A DNA stretch of 64,000 nt. It comes from Advenella mimigardefordensis DPN7. GTDB taxonomy: Bacteria > Pseudomonadota > Gammaproteobacteria > Burkholderiales > Burkholderiaceae_B. The notes below the pieces were generated by a model. The model was given only the letters and a program-made list of their open reading frames with translations, made no database searches and was not told the origin of the DNA. Position 1 is the stretch's first letter; each line of letters opens with the position of its first letter. The position numbers and the translations under genes are program-made. Of this stretch, positions 8,637 to 18,237 are shown piece by piece. The stretch is from contig NZ_CP003915.1 of assembly GCF_000521505.1 (NCBI RefSeq), forward strand, positions 806,001 through 870,000, read 5' to 3'.

Positions 8637-10915
8637 TCAAATGGGTGGTGCGGCTGGTATTTATTGCCGCTGTACTCGCCACTCTGGTGCTGATGGGGCT
8701 GCTGGTTCGCTCTACTGGTAATTCCTCCAGGCTGGCGCAGCAGTACGATCTGCTGTTGCTGCTCAACGGGGTACTGGCGCTTGCCTTATTCCTGTGGGTC
8801 TCCATGCTCACCTTCCGCCTGATCCGGCAGCTGCGCTCCAGGCAGTTCGGTGCGCGTCTTACGTCGCGTTTTGCGCTGGCCTTTGCGGTCATGGCCATTA
8901 TTCCCGGGGTGGTGATCTATCTGCTGTCGGTGCAGTTCATGTCGCGTTCGGTCGAATCATGGTTCAACGTCCGGGTGGACAGCGCCCTGCAATCGGGCCT
9001 GACGCTGGGGCAGGCATCGCTCGATAGCCAGGTGGGCGATTTGCTGTCGCGCGCCCGGCTGATGGCCGATGATCTGTCGACGGTTCCGGATCAGGAATTG
9101 TCAGTTGCATTAACCCGTCTGCGTGAAAATACCACGGTGGGCGATGCCCTGGTGTTCACGGTCTCGGGCAGCCGTGTGGTCGGATTCTCCAGTTCTTCTT
9201 TTGGCAGTCTGCTGCCGCAAATGCCGCCGGTATCGGTGTTGAACCAGTTGCGGCTGTCGCGCTCCTATGCCCGCACCGAGGCCGTCGAAGGCACCGATTT
9301 CGAAAACCCGCAGTTGCGCATTCGGGTCATCGTGCCGGTGTTTTCCAATTCCTTCAAGCTTGACGCGCCCCTGGGCGCTTCGCCTGAGCCTTATCTGCTG
9401 CAGTTGACCCGCCTGGTGCCGGACAATATCGGCAGCAATCTGAATGAAGTGCAAAAGGGATTCCGCGATTACCAGGAACTGGCATTGTCGCGCCAGGGTA
9501 TCCAGAAGCTGTATGGGATTACGCTGACGCTGGCGTTGCTGGTCACGCTGTTTACCTCCATCGCAGTGGCGCTGGCCATCGCGCGCCGCCTGGTCCAGCC
9601 GTTGCTGACGCTGGCCTCCGGCACCCAGGCGGTGGCCGTGGGCGACTATCGCCCGCTGCCCGAGCCGACGGCCATGGACGAGATCGGCCTGTTGACCCGT
9701 TCATTCAATGCCATGACGCGCCAGCTGGATGAGGCGCGCCGTCAGGTTGAAAGCAACCGTATTCAGCTGGAGCGTTCCAACGCGTACCTGGAAAGTGTGA
9801 TGGCCGGTTTGTCGTCGGGGGTCATCGTTTTTGATGAACGCTTCAATGTGACGACCGTTAATAAAGGCGCGCAATCGATCCTGGACGTCGATCTGCGATC
9901 TGTGCCAGGGCGGCCACTGGAAGTGATCGATTCGCTAATTGAGTTCACCCGGCAGATTCGCAAGGCATTCGCGGATCATGCTGCCGTGGGGTCCGAACGC
10001 CACTACTGGCAGGAGCAGATCACGCTATCGACCAGTAGCGAAAGTGATGAAACCGACGATGTTACCTTGTTGATGCGCGGTACGCGGCTGCGCATTGACG
10101 GGCGTCCTACGGGCTATGTGGTGGTGTTCGACGATATTTCAGAAGTGATTTCGGCCAACCGGGCGCGTGCCTGGGGCGAAGTGGCGCGACGACTGGCGCA
10201 TGAAATCAAAAACCCGCTCACGCCGATTCAGTTGTCGGCCGAACGCCTGGCCATGAAGCTGGAAGGGCATCTGGACGAACGCAATGCAGGGATTCTGGCG
10301 CGCTCGACCAATACGATTATCAATCAGGTGTCGTCACTGAAAAAAATGGTGGATGATTTCCGCGAGTACGCACGTACGCCGCCCGCGCAAATGCAGCATG
10401 TGGACATCAATGCCCTGATATCCGATCTGGCCATCCTGTACGGCTGGGACCCGGATGGTACCGGCCACCATGACGAACCGCTGTACCGCCACATCCGCCT
10501 GGACCTGACGCCCGGCCTGCCGCTGGCCGAAGCGGATCCCACCCAGTTGCGCCAGGTGCTGAATAATCTGCTGTCCAACGCGCGTGATGCCATGGCCGAG
10601 ATGGTGCTTGAAGGCGATGAACCCGGGATCACCATTCGCACCACGCTTACGCACTCCGACAAGGATCAGGGCACGGAAGGACAGGCGATTCGTATTACAC
10701 TGGAGGACAGAGGCGCTGGATTTTCTGCCAAGGTATTGCAGACTGCCTTTGAGCCCTATGTCACGACCAAAGCGCATGGAACCGGCCTGGGTTTGCCTAT
10801 CGTGCGTAAAATAATTGAGGAGCATGGGGGCCGGATTGATATTGCCAATCGGAAGGATGGCGGTGCGCGTGTCTCAATATTACTCACGCGGCTGACTCCG
10901 AAAACAGGCAATTAG
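8588..10915 (+). CDS. ntrY: NtrY-like sensor histidine kinase
   Basis: A 775-residue membrane kinase. Two hydrophobic segments near the N-terminus, a third near residue 100 and another near 310 frame a periplasmic region. Then come a HAMP domain, a PAS domain (SNAYLESVMAGLSSGVIVFD) and a HisKA domain with phospho-accepting H538 in AHEIKNPLTPIQ. The ATPase domain has N-box NNLLSNARDA and G-boxes DRGAGF and GTGLGLP. This is the NtrY architecture, associated with nitrogen or redox sensing. The partner regulator gene follows 78 bases downstream. The signal is not deducible from sequence. Confidence 0.9.
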   Translation: MEKFRLSLFGNRAQALIKWVVRLVFIAAVLATLVLMGLLVRSTGNSSRLAQQYDLLLLLNGVLALALFLWVSMLTFRLIRQLRSRQFGARLTSRFALAFAVMAIIPGVVIYLLSVQFMSRSVESWFNVRVDSALQSGLTLGQASLDSQVGDLLSRARLMADDLSTVPDQELSVALTRLRENTTVGDALVFTVSGSRVVGFSSSSFGSLLPQMPPVSVLNQLRLSRSYARTEAVEGTDFENPQLRIRVIVPVFSNSFKLDAPLGASPEPYLLQLTRLVPDNIGSNLNEVQKGFRDYQELALSRQGIQKLYGITLTLALLVTLFTSIAVALAIARRLVQPLLTLASGTQAVAVGDYRPLPEPTAMDEIGLLTRSFNAMTRQLDEARRQVESNRIQLERSNAYLESVMAGLSSGVIVFDERFNVTTVNKGAQSILDVDLRSVPGRPLEVIDSLIEFTRQIRKAFADHAAVGSERHYWQEQITLSTSSESDETDDVTLLMRGTRLRIDGRPTGYVVVFDDISEVISANRARAWGEVARRLAHEIKNPLTPIQLSAERLAMKLEGHLDERNAGILARSTNTIINQVSSLKKMVDDFREYARTPPAQMQHVDINALISDLAILYGWDPDGTGHHDEPLYRHIRLDLTPGLPLAEADPTQLRQVLNNLLSNARDAMAEMVLEGDEPGITIRTTLTHSDKDQGTEGQAIRITLEDRGAGFSAKVLQTAFEPYVTTKAHGTGLGLPIVRKIIEEHGGRIDIANRKDGGARVSILLTRLTPKTGN

Positions 10916-10993
10916 GAGATTCCCATGGTTATAATTGAACCCGGAACTTTGATCAGTACCAAAATATAGTCAGAAAGTAATAGGTGACAAGAT

Positions 10994-11710
10994 ATGGCCA
11001 GAATTCTGGTGGTTGACGATGAAATTGGTATACGTGAACTTTTGTCGGAAATTTTATACGACGAAGGTCACACCGTAGAGCTTGCAGAGAATGCTTCGCA
11101 GGCACGTGCTGCTCGCCTGCGCTACAGGCCCGATCTGGTGCTTCTGGATATCTGGATGCCCGATACCGATGGCGTCAGCCTGCTCAAAGAGTGGGGCTCT
11201 CAGGGCTTGCTTGATATGCCCGTCATCATGATGAGCGGTCACGCAACAGTGGATACGGCCGTCGAAGCTACCCGCATTGGCGCCATGGATTTTCTTGAAA
11301 AACCCATTACGCTGCAAAAATTGCTCAAAACAGTGCAGGCCGGACTCATGCGGCCGCATGCCAAACAAGTGATGGCGGCCGCCACCAATGGCGCCACCCG
11401 GGCACCCGCAACTACCCCTGCCGCCAGACCTGGCGTGGCCGCAGCGCCTGCTGCTGCGACCGTTCAGGGTACGCCGGTTGCGGCAGAGCCCGAAGCGCCG
11501 GTGCAGGGATCGCAGTTGGGCAGCATTTCGCTTGACCAGCCTCTGCGCGATGCACGCGATGAATTTGAACGTGTCTATTTTGAATATCATCTGGGTCGTG
11601 AAAATCACAGCATGACCCGGGTTTCGGAAAAAACCGGCCTGGAGCGCACGCACCTGTATCGTAAGCTGCGTCAGCTGGGTATTGATTCCTCACGCAAACG
11701 TAATTCATGA
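10994..11710 (+). CDS. NtrX-like response regulator lacking the AAA+ domain
   Basis: A 238-residue protein with an N-terminal receiver domain: acidic pair D8/D9, phospho-acceptor D52 in LLDIWMP, switch K103 in LEKPIT. An Ala/Pro/Thr-rich linker of about 50 residues follows. The C-terminal Fis-type helix-turn-helix is seen in MTRVSEKTGLERTHLYRKLRQLGI. Classical NtrX has a sigma-54-activating AAA+ domain between these parts; none is present, and no GAFTGA motif exists. It is probably a DNA-binding regulator acting without sigma-54. AGGTGA precedes the start, and the stop overlaps trkA by four bases. Confidence 0.88.
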   Translation: MARILVVDDEIGIRELLSEILYDEGHTVELAENASQARAARLRYRPDLVLLDIWMPDTDGVSLLKEWGSQGLLDMPVIMMSGHATVDTAVEATRIGAMDFLEKPITLQKLLKTVQAGLMRPHAKQVMAAATNGATRAPATTPAARPGVAAAPAAATVQGTPVAAEPEAPVQGSQLGSISLDQPLRDARDEFERVYFEYHLGRENHSMTRVSEKTGLERTHLYRKLRQLGIDSSRKRNS

Positions 11711-13083
11711 AAATCCTGATCCTTGGCGCGGGCCGCGTTGGCGCGAGCGTCGCCGAGAATCTTGTATCTGAAAAAAACGATATCACCATTGTCGATACCG
11801 ACGGCGAACGCCTGCGCTACCTGCAGGAGCGCTTCGATTTGCGCGGCGTCCAGGGCGATGCTGCCATGCCCGAGGTGCTGCGCTCAGCCGGAGCCGACGA
11901 CACCGATCTGCTGGTGGCCTGTGCGGCCACCGATCCGGTGAATCTGGTTGCCTGCCGGATCGCCAAGGATGTTTTCAATATCCCGCGCCGTATTTCCCGA
12001 GTCAGAAGCCATGACTATTCAAGCAACGTTGAACTGATCAAGGAAAGTTTCGGGGTGGACTCTGTGATCAGTCCCGAAGACAGCGTCACCACCTATCTGC
12101 ACAGTCTGATCGAATTTCCCGAAGCCCTGCAGGTGGTGGAGTTCGGTAATGGTCGCTTAAGCCTGCTGATCATTCGCATCGGACGCATCAGCCCCCTGAT
12201 CAATCTGCGCGTTAACCGGACCGGCGAGAATCTGCCCAATCTGAATGCCCGCGTGCTGGAAATTTTCCGCAACGGCGCATCGGTTGCGCTGGATCACGAG
12301 TCAAAGATCCAGCAGGGCGACGAGCTGGTCGTGGCCGTGGACACGCAGGAAGGCAAGCAGGCCGTTGCCAAACTTCAATATGCCTCGCGCAAGGTGCGCA
12401 CCGTGATGATTGCCGGCGGGGGCAATATCGGCTTTCGGCTGGCCCGCAAGCTGTCGGAAGGCGGTTATAACGTGCGTATTCTGGAAGCCAGCAAGGCACG
12501 CTGCGAAACGCTGGCGTCCCTGCTACCCAGCAAAACCCTGGTTTTACAGGGCGATGCGACCGACGAGTCACTGCTGGACAATGAAAACATCGAAGAGATG
12601 GATACCTTCCTGGCGGTCACCAATGATGATGAAGACAATATCATGTCGTCGTTGCTGGCCAAGCGTCTGGGGGCGCGCAAGGTGATTGCGCTGATCAACC
12701 GCAAGGCGTACGGTGAATTGATGGAGGGCAGCCTGATCGATATTGCGGTCTCGCCTTCTCAGGCCACCATTGGTGCCTTGTTGCGCGATGTGCGACAGGG
12801 AGCCGTGGTTACCGGGCACCGGCTGCGCTGGGGAAATGCCGAGGCCATCGAATTTGAAGTGAATGGTGACCGGAAAAGCTCTCAGGTGGTCGGCAAATCC
12901 ATTCATGATCTCAAATTGCCCAAGACAGCGATCGTGGCCGCGATCCTGCGTGAAGATGAAGTGATCCTGCCCGAGCCGTCAACCGTGATTCAGCCTGGCG
13001 ATCATGTAGTGGTCTTTGCCGGCAACCGGCATGATATGCGTCGGGTAGAGAAGCTCTTCCAGGTTTCCGTGTTTTTCTTCTAG
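11707..13083 (+). CDS. trkA: Trk potassium uptake system peripheral subunit
   Basis: A 458-residue cytoplasmic protein that binds NAD(H) and gates the TrkH potassium channel. It has two RCK units: the first begins MKILILGAGRVGASVAENL, and the second has MIAGGGNIGFRLARKL near residue 235. Each is followed by a TrkA-C domain. The length equals the family norm. It overlaps the NtrX-like gene by four bases and is followed 10 bases later by trkH, so regulator and potassium transporter are probably one transcript. Confidence 0.95.
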   Translation: MKILILGAGRVGASVAENLVSEKNDITIVDTDGERLRYLQERFDLRGVQGDAAMPEVLRSAGADDTDLLVACAATDPVNLVACRIAKDVFNIPRRISRVRSHDYSSNVELIKESFGVDSVISPEDSVTTYLHSLIEFPEALQVVEFGNGRLSLLIIRIGRISPLINLRVNRTGENLPNLNARVLEIFRNGASVALDHESKIQQGDELVVAVDTQEGKQAVAKLQYASRKVRTVMIAGGGNIGFRLARKLSEGGYNVRILEASKARCETLASLLPSKTLVLQGDATDESLLDNENIEEMDTFLAVTNDDEDNIMSSLLAKRLGARKVIALINRKAYGELMEGSLIDIAVSPSQATIGALLRDVRQGAVVTGHRLRWGNAEAIEFEVNGDRKSSQVVGKSIHDLKLPKTAIVAAILREDEVILPEPSTVIQPGDHVVVFAGNRHDMRRVEKLFQVSVFFF

Positions 13084-13093
13084 GCATGCCGAC

Positions 13094-14563
13094 ATGCGCA
13101 ATATTCTGAATGTCCTGCATGCGCTCAGCCTGACAATGCTGGGCTTTTCCACCATCCTGCTGTTTCCGCTGGCGGTCTCGCTCTACTTTGATGATGGCGC
13201 GCATAATGCCTTTTTGCTCAGTCTGGGGATTGCGATCGGGGTGTCGGCTGCGCTCTGGAAATTCACCCGCCGCTCCAGAGACGAGATCAATCCACGCAAC
13301 GGGCTGCTGCTGGTGTCTCTTGTCTGGCTGGTGTTCCCGCTGATCGCGTCCCTGCCATTTGTATTTGATGCCTATATTGAAGGGCAATCACTCACGTTTA
13401 CTCACGCCTACTACGAAGCCATGTCGGGTCTGACGACAACGGGCGCCTCTGTTCTGAACAACATCTCAAGTTTACCGCCGTCGGTCAATATCTGGCGGGT
13501 TACCCTGATTTGGGTCGGGGGCATGGGAATTCTGGTCATGGCGGTGGCCATTATGCCGCTGCTGGGTGTGGGTGGCCATCAGATCATGCGCGGAGAAATC
13601 CCCGGCCCGATGAAAGAAGAAAAGCTGACGCCCCGTATCGCCGGGACGGCCAAGGCACTCTATGCCATTTATATTTCCGCCTCAACGCTTTGCGTTCTAT
13701 GCTATCGGCTGGCAGGGTTGTCCTGGTACGATGCATGGTGTCACGCGGCTTCTACCATGGCGCTGGGTGGGTTTTCCATTTACGATGACGGCTTTCAGCA
13801 TTACGATTCGCCGATGGTGGATACGGTTGCCTGCGTATTCATGATGTTCGCCGGCATTAACTTTGCCACACACTACAACGTATTCAGATTTCGCAGCCTG
13901 CGCTATTACGTGACCTGTCCGGAAACCAAAATATTTGTGGCGATTCTGTTGCTGGGCGGGCTGGGCGTCAGCGCCTGGCTGTATTTTGATGGTGTGTATC
14001 CCACATTGACTCAATCGCTGCGTTTCGGGATGTTCAACACGATTTCGCTGGCGACCACCACGGGCTTTGCCAATACCGATTATTTGCACTGGCCGGTGTT
14101 GTTGCCCGTTGTGATGCTGCTGCTGGGCAGCTTCTGTTCTTCCGCCGGTTCAACCGGGGGCGGTATCAAGCTGATTCGGGTGGTGCTTATTGCAAAACAA
14201 ATTCGGGCTGAGTTGCGCAAACTGCTGCATCCGCATGCCATTTGTCCGGTCAAGCTGGGCCGACGGATTGTCCCGCCGCCCATTATTTCGTCCATCATGG
14301 CATTTGTGATTCTGTTTGTTATTATGAACGTGGCGCTGACCGGCCTGATGGTCATGTCCGGCCTGGATTTTGCCACCGCGTCATCGGCGGTGTTCGCCAG
14401 CCTGACCAATATCGGCCCGGGTCTGGGTGAGGTTGGCCCCATGAGCAACTACTCAGGACTCAGCAATTTTCAAATGTGGATTTGTACTTTCGCCATGCTT
14501 GTTGGCCGTCTGGAGTTCTTTACCGTGCTGGTGCTCTTTACCCCCGGATTCTGGAAAAAATAG
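13094..14563 (+). CDS. trkH: Trk potassium uptake transmembrane subunit
   Basis: A 489-residue integral membrane protein forming the potassium-conducting pore regulated by TrkA. The four pore-loop motifs are visible, including MSGLTTTGASVL, TMALGGFSIYD, SLATTTGFANTDY and FASLTNIGPGLG. The arginine-rich intracellular loop GRRIVPPP and the glycine-rich SSAGSTGGGIKLIR segment are typical. It lies directly downstream of trkA. Confidence 0.95.
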   Translation: MRNILNVLHALSLTMLGFSTILLFPLAVSLYFDDGAHNAFLLSLGIAIGVSAALWKFTRRSRDEINPRNGLLLVSLVWLVFPLIASLPFVFDAYIEGQSLTFTHAYYEAMSGLTTTGASVLNNISSLPPSVNIWRVTLIWVGGMGILVMAVAIMPLLGVGGHQIMRGEIPGPMKEEKLTPRIAGTAKALYAIYISASTLCVLCYRLAGLSWYDAWCHAASTMALGGFSIYDDGFQHYDSPMVDTVACVFMMFAGINFATHYNVFRFRSLRYYVTCPETKIFVAILLLGGLGVSAWLYFDGVYPTLTQSLRFGMFNTISLATTTGFANTDYLHWPVLLPVVMLLLGSFCSSAGSTGGGIKLIRVVLIAKQIRAELRKLLHPHAICPVKLGRRIVPPPIISSIMAFVILFVIMNVALTGLMVMSGLDFATASSAVFASLTNIGPGLGEVGPMSNYSGLSNFQMWICTFAMLVGRLEFFTVLVLFTPGFWKK

Positions 14564-14620
14564 GCACCTGTGATCTCTGCCTGTTATGTCCGCCACTTGT
14601 TCCTCCATTGACGTTATCCC

Positions 14621-15085
14621 ATGCTCCATATTGCGCTGTTCGAACCAAAAATTGCACCCAACACCGGTAATATTATTCGATTGATTGCCAACAACGGCTG
14701 CTGGCTGCACTTGATTGAGCCCATGGGGTTTCGTATTGATGATGCCAAAATGCGGCGGGCGGGGCTGGATTATCATGATCTGGCCAAAGTGACGATTCAC
14801 CCGGACTACGCGGCGTTTAAGGCCAGCGTGCCGGATCAGCGGATTTTTGCCATCACAACCAAAGGTACGCGCGCCTATACCGAGGTGGCGTTTCAGGACG
14901 GAGACGTACTGCTTTTTGGCGCGGAAACCACCGGTCTTGCGCCTGAAGTGATGGCCACCATTGCCGATGGTGAACGCCTGAGAATCCCGATGTTGCCGAA
15001 TAACCGGAGCCTGAATCTGTCCAATGCCGTGGCCATCGTCAGTTACGAGGCCTGGCGGCAATTAGGGTTTGTGGCAGGCAGCTAG
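14621..15085 (+). CDS. trmL: tRNA (cytidine/uridine(34)-2'-O)-methyltransferase
   Basis: A 154-residue SPOUT methyltransferase that 2'-O-methylates the wobble nucleotide of tRNA-Leu isoacceptors. The family start [19 protein letters not shown] and the knot motifs [10 protein letters not shown] and [19 protein letters not shown] are complete. The length matches E. coli TrmL (157). It lies 57 bases after trkH, with only 12 bases before the convergent hutG-like gene. Confidence 0.94.
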   Translation: MLHIALFEPKIAPNTGNIIRLIANNGCWLHLIEPMGFRIDDAKMRRAGLDYHDLAKVTIHPDYAAFKASVPDQRIFAITTKGTRAYTEVAFQDGDVLLFGAETTGLAPEVMATIADGERLRIPMLPNNRSLNLSNAVAIVSYEAWRQLGFVAGS

Positions 15086-15097
15086 GGGCGGTTGTGT

Positions 15098-16051
15098 TTA
15101 TCCTGCCGGTTGCAGATACCGCCAGATCAGCCTTGCAGCGGTTTTTGCTGTCAGTCCGTCATGGTCATATTCGGGGTTGATCTCCGCGATATCCAGCAGG
15201 CGCAGCTTGCCTGATTCCCGTGCCATGCCCAGAATAGTTTCGATGACTGACAGGCTGACGCCGTAAGCGGCGGGTGCCGATACACCGGGTGCCTGCCAGG
15301 CGGGTAGCACGTCCATATCAATCGTCAGATAAAGATGCGCCACATCCTGTAATTGTGCAGCCAGAAATTCACGGATTTGCGGCAACTGGCTTTCCTGCAT
15401 CTGTGTGTCTTGCAAATAGGCGACATCCAGCTCCCGGGCCCGCTCAAACAGTGCCGGTGTATTGGATAGGAGTGAGACGCCCAGGCAGCAATACCGGACA
15501 GAGCGGCCGTGTTGTGCTGCATGTTCCAGTATCTGATCGAACGGTGTGCCCGAGCTGGCTGGTCGGCTGGTGCGCAAATCAAAATGAGCATCCAGATTCA
15601 GCACCAGTACGGTACCCGGCTGCGCGGTTGCCTGTAGATGCTGATCCAGTCCCAGATAACTGCCATAGGCGATTTCGTGACCGCCACCAATGACGGCCAG
15701 GCGGGACGAGGTGTTGAGCAGGCTGGCAATCCGGTTTGCCAGCTGGCTTTGCGCGTATTCCAGATTGTTGTCCGTGCAATGAATGTCACCGGCGTCATAG
15801 AGCTGTTGCAGTCGATGAGCGGGCAGGCCGGCCAGCGCCCGGCGTACATGATCGGGAGCCAGACGGGCACCGATACGCCCATGATTGCGGCTGACGCCTT
15901 CGTCGCAGCAAAAACCCAATACAACGGCTTGTCCGTTCAGTGCAGCGGGCAGCTCATCGCCCAGTGGCTGGGCAATTTGATGCAGTCGGCAGGTATCGCC
16001 GCGCTCGGCAGCGTCCACTCTGCCTTGCCAGGAAAATAGTGCATTTGTCAT
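15098..16051 (-). CDS. hutG: formimidoylglutamase (arginase family)
   Basis: A 317-residue ureohydrolase-fold enzyme with the binuclear manganese ligands intact: H125 in GGGHEIAYG, D154/H156/D158 in DAHFDLR, D245/D247 in TIDMDVLP. The N-terminus WQGRVDAAERGDTCRLHQ is characteristic of HutG, which converts N-formimidoylglutamate to glutamate and formamide in histidine degradation. No hutH, hutU or hutI lies nearby. Instead the gene ends a run of IclR regulator and amino acid ABC transporter, 15 bases behind the ATPase. The substrate could be another guanidino or formimino compound; HutG is the better match. Confidence 0.85.
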   Translation of the reverse strand: MTNALFSWQGRVDAAERGDTCRLHQIAQPLGDELPAALNGQAVVLGFCCDEGVSRNHGRIGARLAPDHVRRALAGLPAHRLQQLYDAGDIHCTDNNLEYAQSQLANRIASLLNTSSRLAVIGGGHEIAYGSYLGLDQHLQATAQPGTVLVLNLDAHFDLRTSRPASSGTPFDQILEHAAQHGRSVRYCCLGVSLLSNTPALFERARELDVAYLQDTQMQESQLPQIREFLAAQLQDVAHLYLTIDMDVLPAWQAPGVSAPAAYGVSLSVIETILGMARESGKLRLLDIAEINPEYDHDGLTAKTAARLIWRYLQPAG

Positions 16052-16066
16052 TATGTTAAGTGAAAT

Positions 16067-16822
16067 TTAAGCGTTCAGGACGGCCTGCAGAAATGAACGG
16101 GTACGTTCATGCGTTGGCTGAGTGAAAATAACAGAGGGGGTATCTTCTTCAAGAATCACCCCATGATCCATGACCACCACTTTGTCGGCGACATCGCGGG
16201 CAAAACCCATCTCGTGGGTCACAACCAGCATGGTCATGCCTTCGCTGGCCAGCATTTTCATAACCTGCAGCACCTCGCCGACAAGCTCTGGATCCAGCGC
16301 CGAGGTGGGCTCGTCAAACAGCATCACTTCCGGCTCCATGGCCAGCGCCCGGGCAATGGCCACACGCTGTTTCTGTCCGCCCGAGAGACTCGCGGGCATT
16401 GCCTGGGCTTTATCTTTCAAGCCCACTTTTTCCAGTAACGACAGGGCGAGCTTTTGTGCATCGGCGTCAGAGGTTTTTTTCAGCGTTTTCGGCGCGATCG
16501 TGACGTTGTCCAGTACCGACAGATGGGGGAACAGATTGAACGACTGGAACACCATGCCTACGTTCATGCGCAATGCATTCAAATCCTTTTCGGCAATCAG
16601 TTTGCCGTCATCCAGCAGCGCCTGTCCGTTAATCGTGATATTGCCTTTCTGCGCCGTTTCCAGACCATTACAGCAGCGCAACAGGGTGCTTTTGCCGGAA
16701 CCGCTGGGGCCGATCAGAACCACGACAGAGGAACGCGCAATATCCAGGGTCACGCCCTTGAGCACTTGATGATCGCCGTAGTATTTTTCAACGCGATCAA
16801 GATGAATCATGGAAGACGTCAT
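16067..16822 (-). CDS. polar amino acid ABC transporter, ATP-binding protein
   Basis: A 251-residue ATPase of the GlnQ/HisP type. Walker A is GPSGSGKST, the signature is LSGGQ, Walker B is [12 protein letters not shown], and the switch His lies in VVTHEMGFA. It powers the adjacent permease. Its start overlaps the permease stop by four bases. The product is cytoplasmic and membrane-attached. The substrate is probably a polar amino acid; the downstream formimidoylglutamase suggests histidine-related compounds, but that is inference. Confidence 0.93.
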   Translation of the reverse strand: MTSSMIHLDRVEKYYGDHQVLKGVTLDIARSSVVVLIGPSGSGKSTLLRCCNGLETAQKGNITINGQALLDDGKLIAEKDLNALRMNVGMVFQSFNLFPHLSVLDNVTIAPKTLKKTSDADAQKLALSLLEKVGLKDKAQAMPASLSGGQKQRVAIARALAMEPEVMLFDEPTSALDPELVGEVLQVMKMLASEGMTMLVVTHEMGFARDVADKVVVMDHGVILEEDTPSVIFTQPTHERTRSFLQAVLNA

Positions 16823-17487
16823 TGCACCATTCCTCCTGCTTTGAGTGAGTTTTCCACTTTGCGCAATATGAACATGGCGGTGGCGGTCAATACCAGATAT
16901 ATAAGCGCGATGACAAGATAGGTTTCAAGCGAGCGATAGGACACGCTGATAATTTTCTGGCCTTCATGCATGACATCATGAATCGTCAGCAGCGACACCA
17001 GAGCCGAGTTTTTGATAAGAGCAATAAACTCATTGCCCAGCGGCGGGATCATGCGCACCAATGCCTGCGGCAAAATGATTTTACGCATGGCCTGGCGCGC
17101 GGACATGCCCAGCGACCGGGCGGCTTCGCCCTGGCCCTTGTCTACGGACTGAATCGAGCCACGCACCACTTCGGATACATACGAAGCAGAATACATGCCC
17201 AGTCCCAGTACGCCGCACATATAGGCCGGCAAAAGAATACCAAATTGTGGCAGCCCGAAGAACCAGATGAACAACTGCACGAGCAGTGGGGTGCCGCGGA
17301 AAATCGTGAGATAGGTGCTGCACAGCATATAGATGAATTTGCGCTCGGGATTGAGACGCCCGATGCCGATGAGCAGACCGACACAGCACGAGAGCAGCAG
17401 TGCACCGGCGGTTACTTCAATGGTGACCAGGGTTCCGCGCAGCAACGGTTCCCAGCCGGCCAGGACAGGAGAGAAATCCAGATTCAT
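16819..17487 (-). CDS. polar amino acid ABC transporter, permease
   Basis: A 222-residue membrane protein of the HisMQ family with about five helices. The EAA loop that docks the ATPase is seen in [22 protein letters not shown]. The early segment [18 protein letters not shown] is diagnostic of the family. A single permease suggests a homodimer. It overlaps both neighbouring transporter genes by four bases, so the three are tightly co-translated. Confidence 0.93.
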   Translation of the reverse strand: MNLDFSPVLAGWEPLLRGTLVTIEVTAGALLLSCCVGLLIGIGRLNPERKFIYMLCSTYLTIFRGTPLLVQLFIWFFGLPQFGILLPAYMCGVLGLGMYSASYVSEVVRGSIQSVDKGQGEAARSLGMSARQAMRKIILPQALVRMIPPLGNEFIALIKNSALVSLLTIHDVMHEGQKIISVSYRSLETYLVIALIYLVLTATAMFILRKVENSLKAGGMVQ

Positions 17488-18218
17488 GATTTGGCCTCAA
17501 ACCATTTATCCACAATTTTCTGATAAGAGCCATTGTCGCGAAGCTTCTTCAGTGCTGCGTTCAGCGCATCGCGCGTTTGCGTCTGTGATTTGCTCACGGC
17601 AATACCGTATTCTTCGGTGGTGATCTGCTCGTCCAGGACAACGAAGTCCGGGTTATGCTGGGCATAGAGCTTGGCAGCGGGCCGGCCAGTAACCGCAGCA
17701 TCGGCGCGGCCAATTTTGACCAGGTTGAACATTTCCTCATTCTTCTCCACTTCGACGCGGTTGACTTTGGGGAAATGCTCGGTCAGATAGTTGACCGATT
17801 TGGTTCCAACCTGAACCGATACTTTTCTGCCATCCAGGTCCTTCAGGTTTTTGATATTGTTGTCTTTCCTGGTCAGGACGACCAGGCCACCCGCATAGTA
17901 GGAATCGGTAAAGTCCACCACATTTTTGCGCTCGGGCGTAATGTAAATGCCCGAAATGGCAGCATCTGCTCGACCGGATACAATGGCAGGCACCAGGCCT
18001 TTGAAGTCAATATTGGTCAATTCTATCGGGCGGTTCATTTCCTTGCCCAGCGCATGAATCAGCTCAATATCAAAGCCAGTCGGCTTGCCGTCCTGGTAAA
18101 ACTCCATGGGAGGAAAGGTGGCGTCGGTAACGACGCGCAGTGGCGCATCGGCAGCGGCGGAAAGGGTGGGTGCTGCCAGGCCAAGAGCCAGCAGACCGGT
18201 AAGAAAAAATGTCTTCAT
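17484..18218 (-). CDS. polar amino acid ABC transporter, substrate-binding protein
   Basis: A 244-residue periplasmic binding protein with a signal peptide cut near TLSAAADA. The mature protein has the SBP_bac_3 pattern: VTDATFPPMEFYQDGKPTGFDIELI at the start, then a GRADAAISG.Y.TPERK segment and a YYAGG strand. The closest general types bind glutamine, histidine, lysine/arginine or related amino acids. It follows the IclR gene by 19 bases and overlaps the permease gene, forming one likely operon. Confidence 0.92.
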   Translation of the reverse strand: MKTFFLTGLLALGLAAPTLSAAADAPLRVVTDATFPPMEFYQDGKPTGFDIELIHALGKEMNRPIELTNIDFKGLVPAIVSGRADAAISGIYITPERKNVVDFTDSYYAGGLVVLTRKDNNIKNLKDLDGRKVSVQVGTKSVNYLTEHFPKVNRVEVEKNEEMFNLVKIGRADAAVTGRPAAKLYAQHNPDFVVLDEQITTEEYGIAVSKSQTQTRDALNAALKKLRDNGSYQKIVDKWFEAKS

Positions 18219-18237
18219 GGAAGTTCCTTCTCGTGAG

